DNA of 64,000 bases, from NCBI RefSeq assembly GCF_004801295.1, contig NZ_SSOC01000002.1, positions 62,001 through 126,000 of the forward strand, written 5' to 3'. This DNA is from Pseudothauera nasutitermitis. GTDB lineage: Bacteria > Pseudomonadota > Gammaproteobacteria > Burkholderiales > Rhodocyclaceae. The notes under the pieces are model-generated. The model did not search any database, had not been told where the DNA came from, and was given only the letters and a program-made list of their open reading frames with translations. Shown piece by piece: positions 63,521-64,000 of this stretch; position 1 is the first letter of the stretch, and every line of letters begins with the position of its first letter. Both the position numbers and the translations under genes were made by a program.

Positions 63521-63934
63521 TCACCCCACTTCTTTACCCAGCACGCGCGACAGTACCCGGCGTGCATTGGCGGCGCAGTCCATGTCTCCGGGCTTGGCCT
63601 CAATGTCCTGGATGAGTGCGACCAGTTGCGCCCTGCTCTGGGCAAGCTTCGCTTCGAGCGCCTCGATATCGCCCACTTTTCGGCGCAGCGCCTCAAGCAA
63701 GGCGTCGTGCTCCCAGTGTTCCAGGTCCGGCGGGAGCAACGTGCGGATTTCATCCAGGCTGAAACCAGCCTTTTGTGCGGTCGTGATCAGTTCGAGCGCC
63801 AGTACCGCCTCGGGCGGGTAGGTCCGGTACCCATTCGGCCGTCGATCCACCGTCCTCAATAGGCCGGCACGCTCGTAGAAGCGAATACGCGAATTGGTCA
63901 GCCCGGTGCGCTTCGCCAACTCCCCGATGTTCAA
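63521..63934 (-). CDS. MerR-family transcriptional regulator
   Basis: A 137-residue MerR regulator: the winged helix begins LNIGELAKRTGLTNSRIRFYERAGLL, followed by RRPNGYRTYPPEAVLALELI, a dimerisation coiled coil (LLEALRRKVGDIEALEAKLAQSRAQ) and a short C-terminal part. Only one Cys (GDMDCAANAR) is seen, so it is not an obvious metal sensor. TTG 63934 with GAGGAG upstream is preferred; ATG 63997 would add 21 residues and lie over the operator. Confidence 0.82.
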   Translation of the reverse strand: MNIGELAKRTGLTNSRIRFYERAGLLRTVDRRPNGYRTYPPEAVLALELITTAQKAGFSLDEIRTLLPPDLEHWEHDALLEALRRKVGDIEALEAKLAQSRAQLVALIQDIEAKPGDMDCAANARRVLSRVLGKEVG

Positions 63935-63959
63935 GTTGGAACTCCTCGAAAAAACCCAC

Positions 63960-63990
63960 TTGACCTTTAACTTAACTTCAAGGTTATGGT
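63960..63990 (+). promoter_or_regulatory. MerR-type promoter with 19-bp spacer, facing out of the window
   Basis: TTGACC (63960-63965) and TATGGT (63985-63990) are separated by 19 bp. Inverted ACCTT (63963-63967) and AAGGT (63980-63984) lie in and next to the spacer. The long spacer is the mark of MerR-activated promoters. It drives a gene starting beyond 64000. Confidence 0.7.
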
Positions 63991-64000
63991 GCGTCAAATT

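Overview
The window is 64 kb of a high-GC chromosome, densely coding on both strands. The gene content (xseA / exbB-exbD-lpxK-Trm112-kdsB-adk, Mla-type ABC genes, PEP-CTERM protein, ppk/ppx, azurin, ETF with acyl-CoA dehydrogenase, FecIR-coupled TonB receptors) fits a betaproteobacterium of the Rhodocyclales/Zoogloeaceae type such as Thauera or Azoarcus. This is inferred from gene content only; no rRNA, tRNA, CRISPR array, phage or insertion sequence was seen.

Layout. 1-2.2 kb: tail of a truncated globin, then overlapping yciB, YciI, BolA and parvulin genes. 2.2-7.4 kb: acyl-CoA dehydrogenase, a CbiM-like permease, etfA-etfB, and a divergent TetR regulator. 7.5-11 kb: murJ, a YbhB-type protein, phosphofructokinase. 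11-15 kb: the envelope operon exbB-exbD-lpxK-Trm112-kdsB-adk. 15.3-20 kb: xseA, sodB behind an IscR-like operator, a thioesterase, a chemoreceptor. 20-23.3 kb: TatD, crotonase-fold protein, acyl-CoA ligase. 23.3-26.8 kb: a four-gene Mla/MCE lipid transporter. 26.8-31.2 kb: divergent ppx and ppk1 and a PEP-CTERM protein. 31.3-42 kb: monofunctional relA, EamA exporter, MtfA peptidase, flavodoxin, host-attachment protein, DUF1566 lipoprotein, ispF/ispD, an MgtC/DUF4010 membrane protein, the MEMO/AMMECR1 pair and a degenerate hydrolase.

42-64 kb is the metal-uptake part. An eight-gene leftward operon (PepSY membrane protein, three small envelope proteins, a zinc/manganese-type ABC transporter and two binding proteins) lies directly downstream of a Fur/Zur-family regulator gene. 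The regulator gene and the operon each have an upstream leader that shares the same element: blocks of identical sequence around GACATGTC, flanked by pairing arms that differ between the two copies. The operon leader also carries two more hairpins and a 15-codon ORF coupled to the first gene. This is the strongest candidate for an undescribed regulatory element. Next come three FecI/FecR pairs, each behind a Fur-box-like site. Two are followed by TonB receptors with a signalling domain (one broken by an apparent 11-nt deletion); the third has no receptor in the window. An MHYT-PAS-GGDEF protein, an FMN reductase and azurin are interspersed. The window ends at a MerR regulator with a 19-bp-spacer promoter pointing out of the window.
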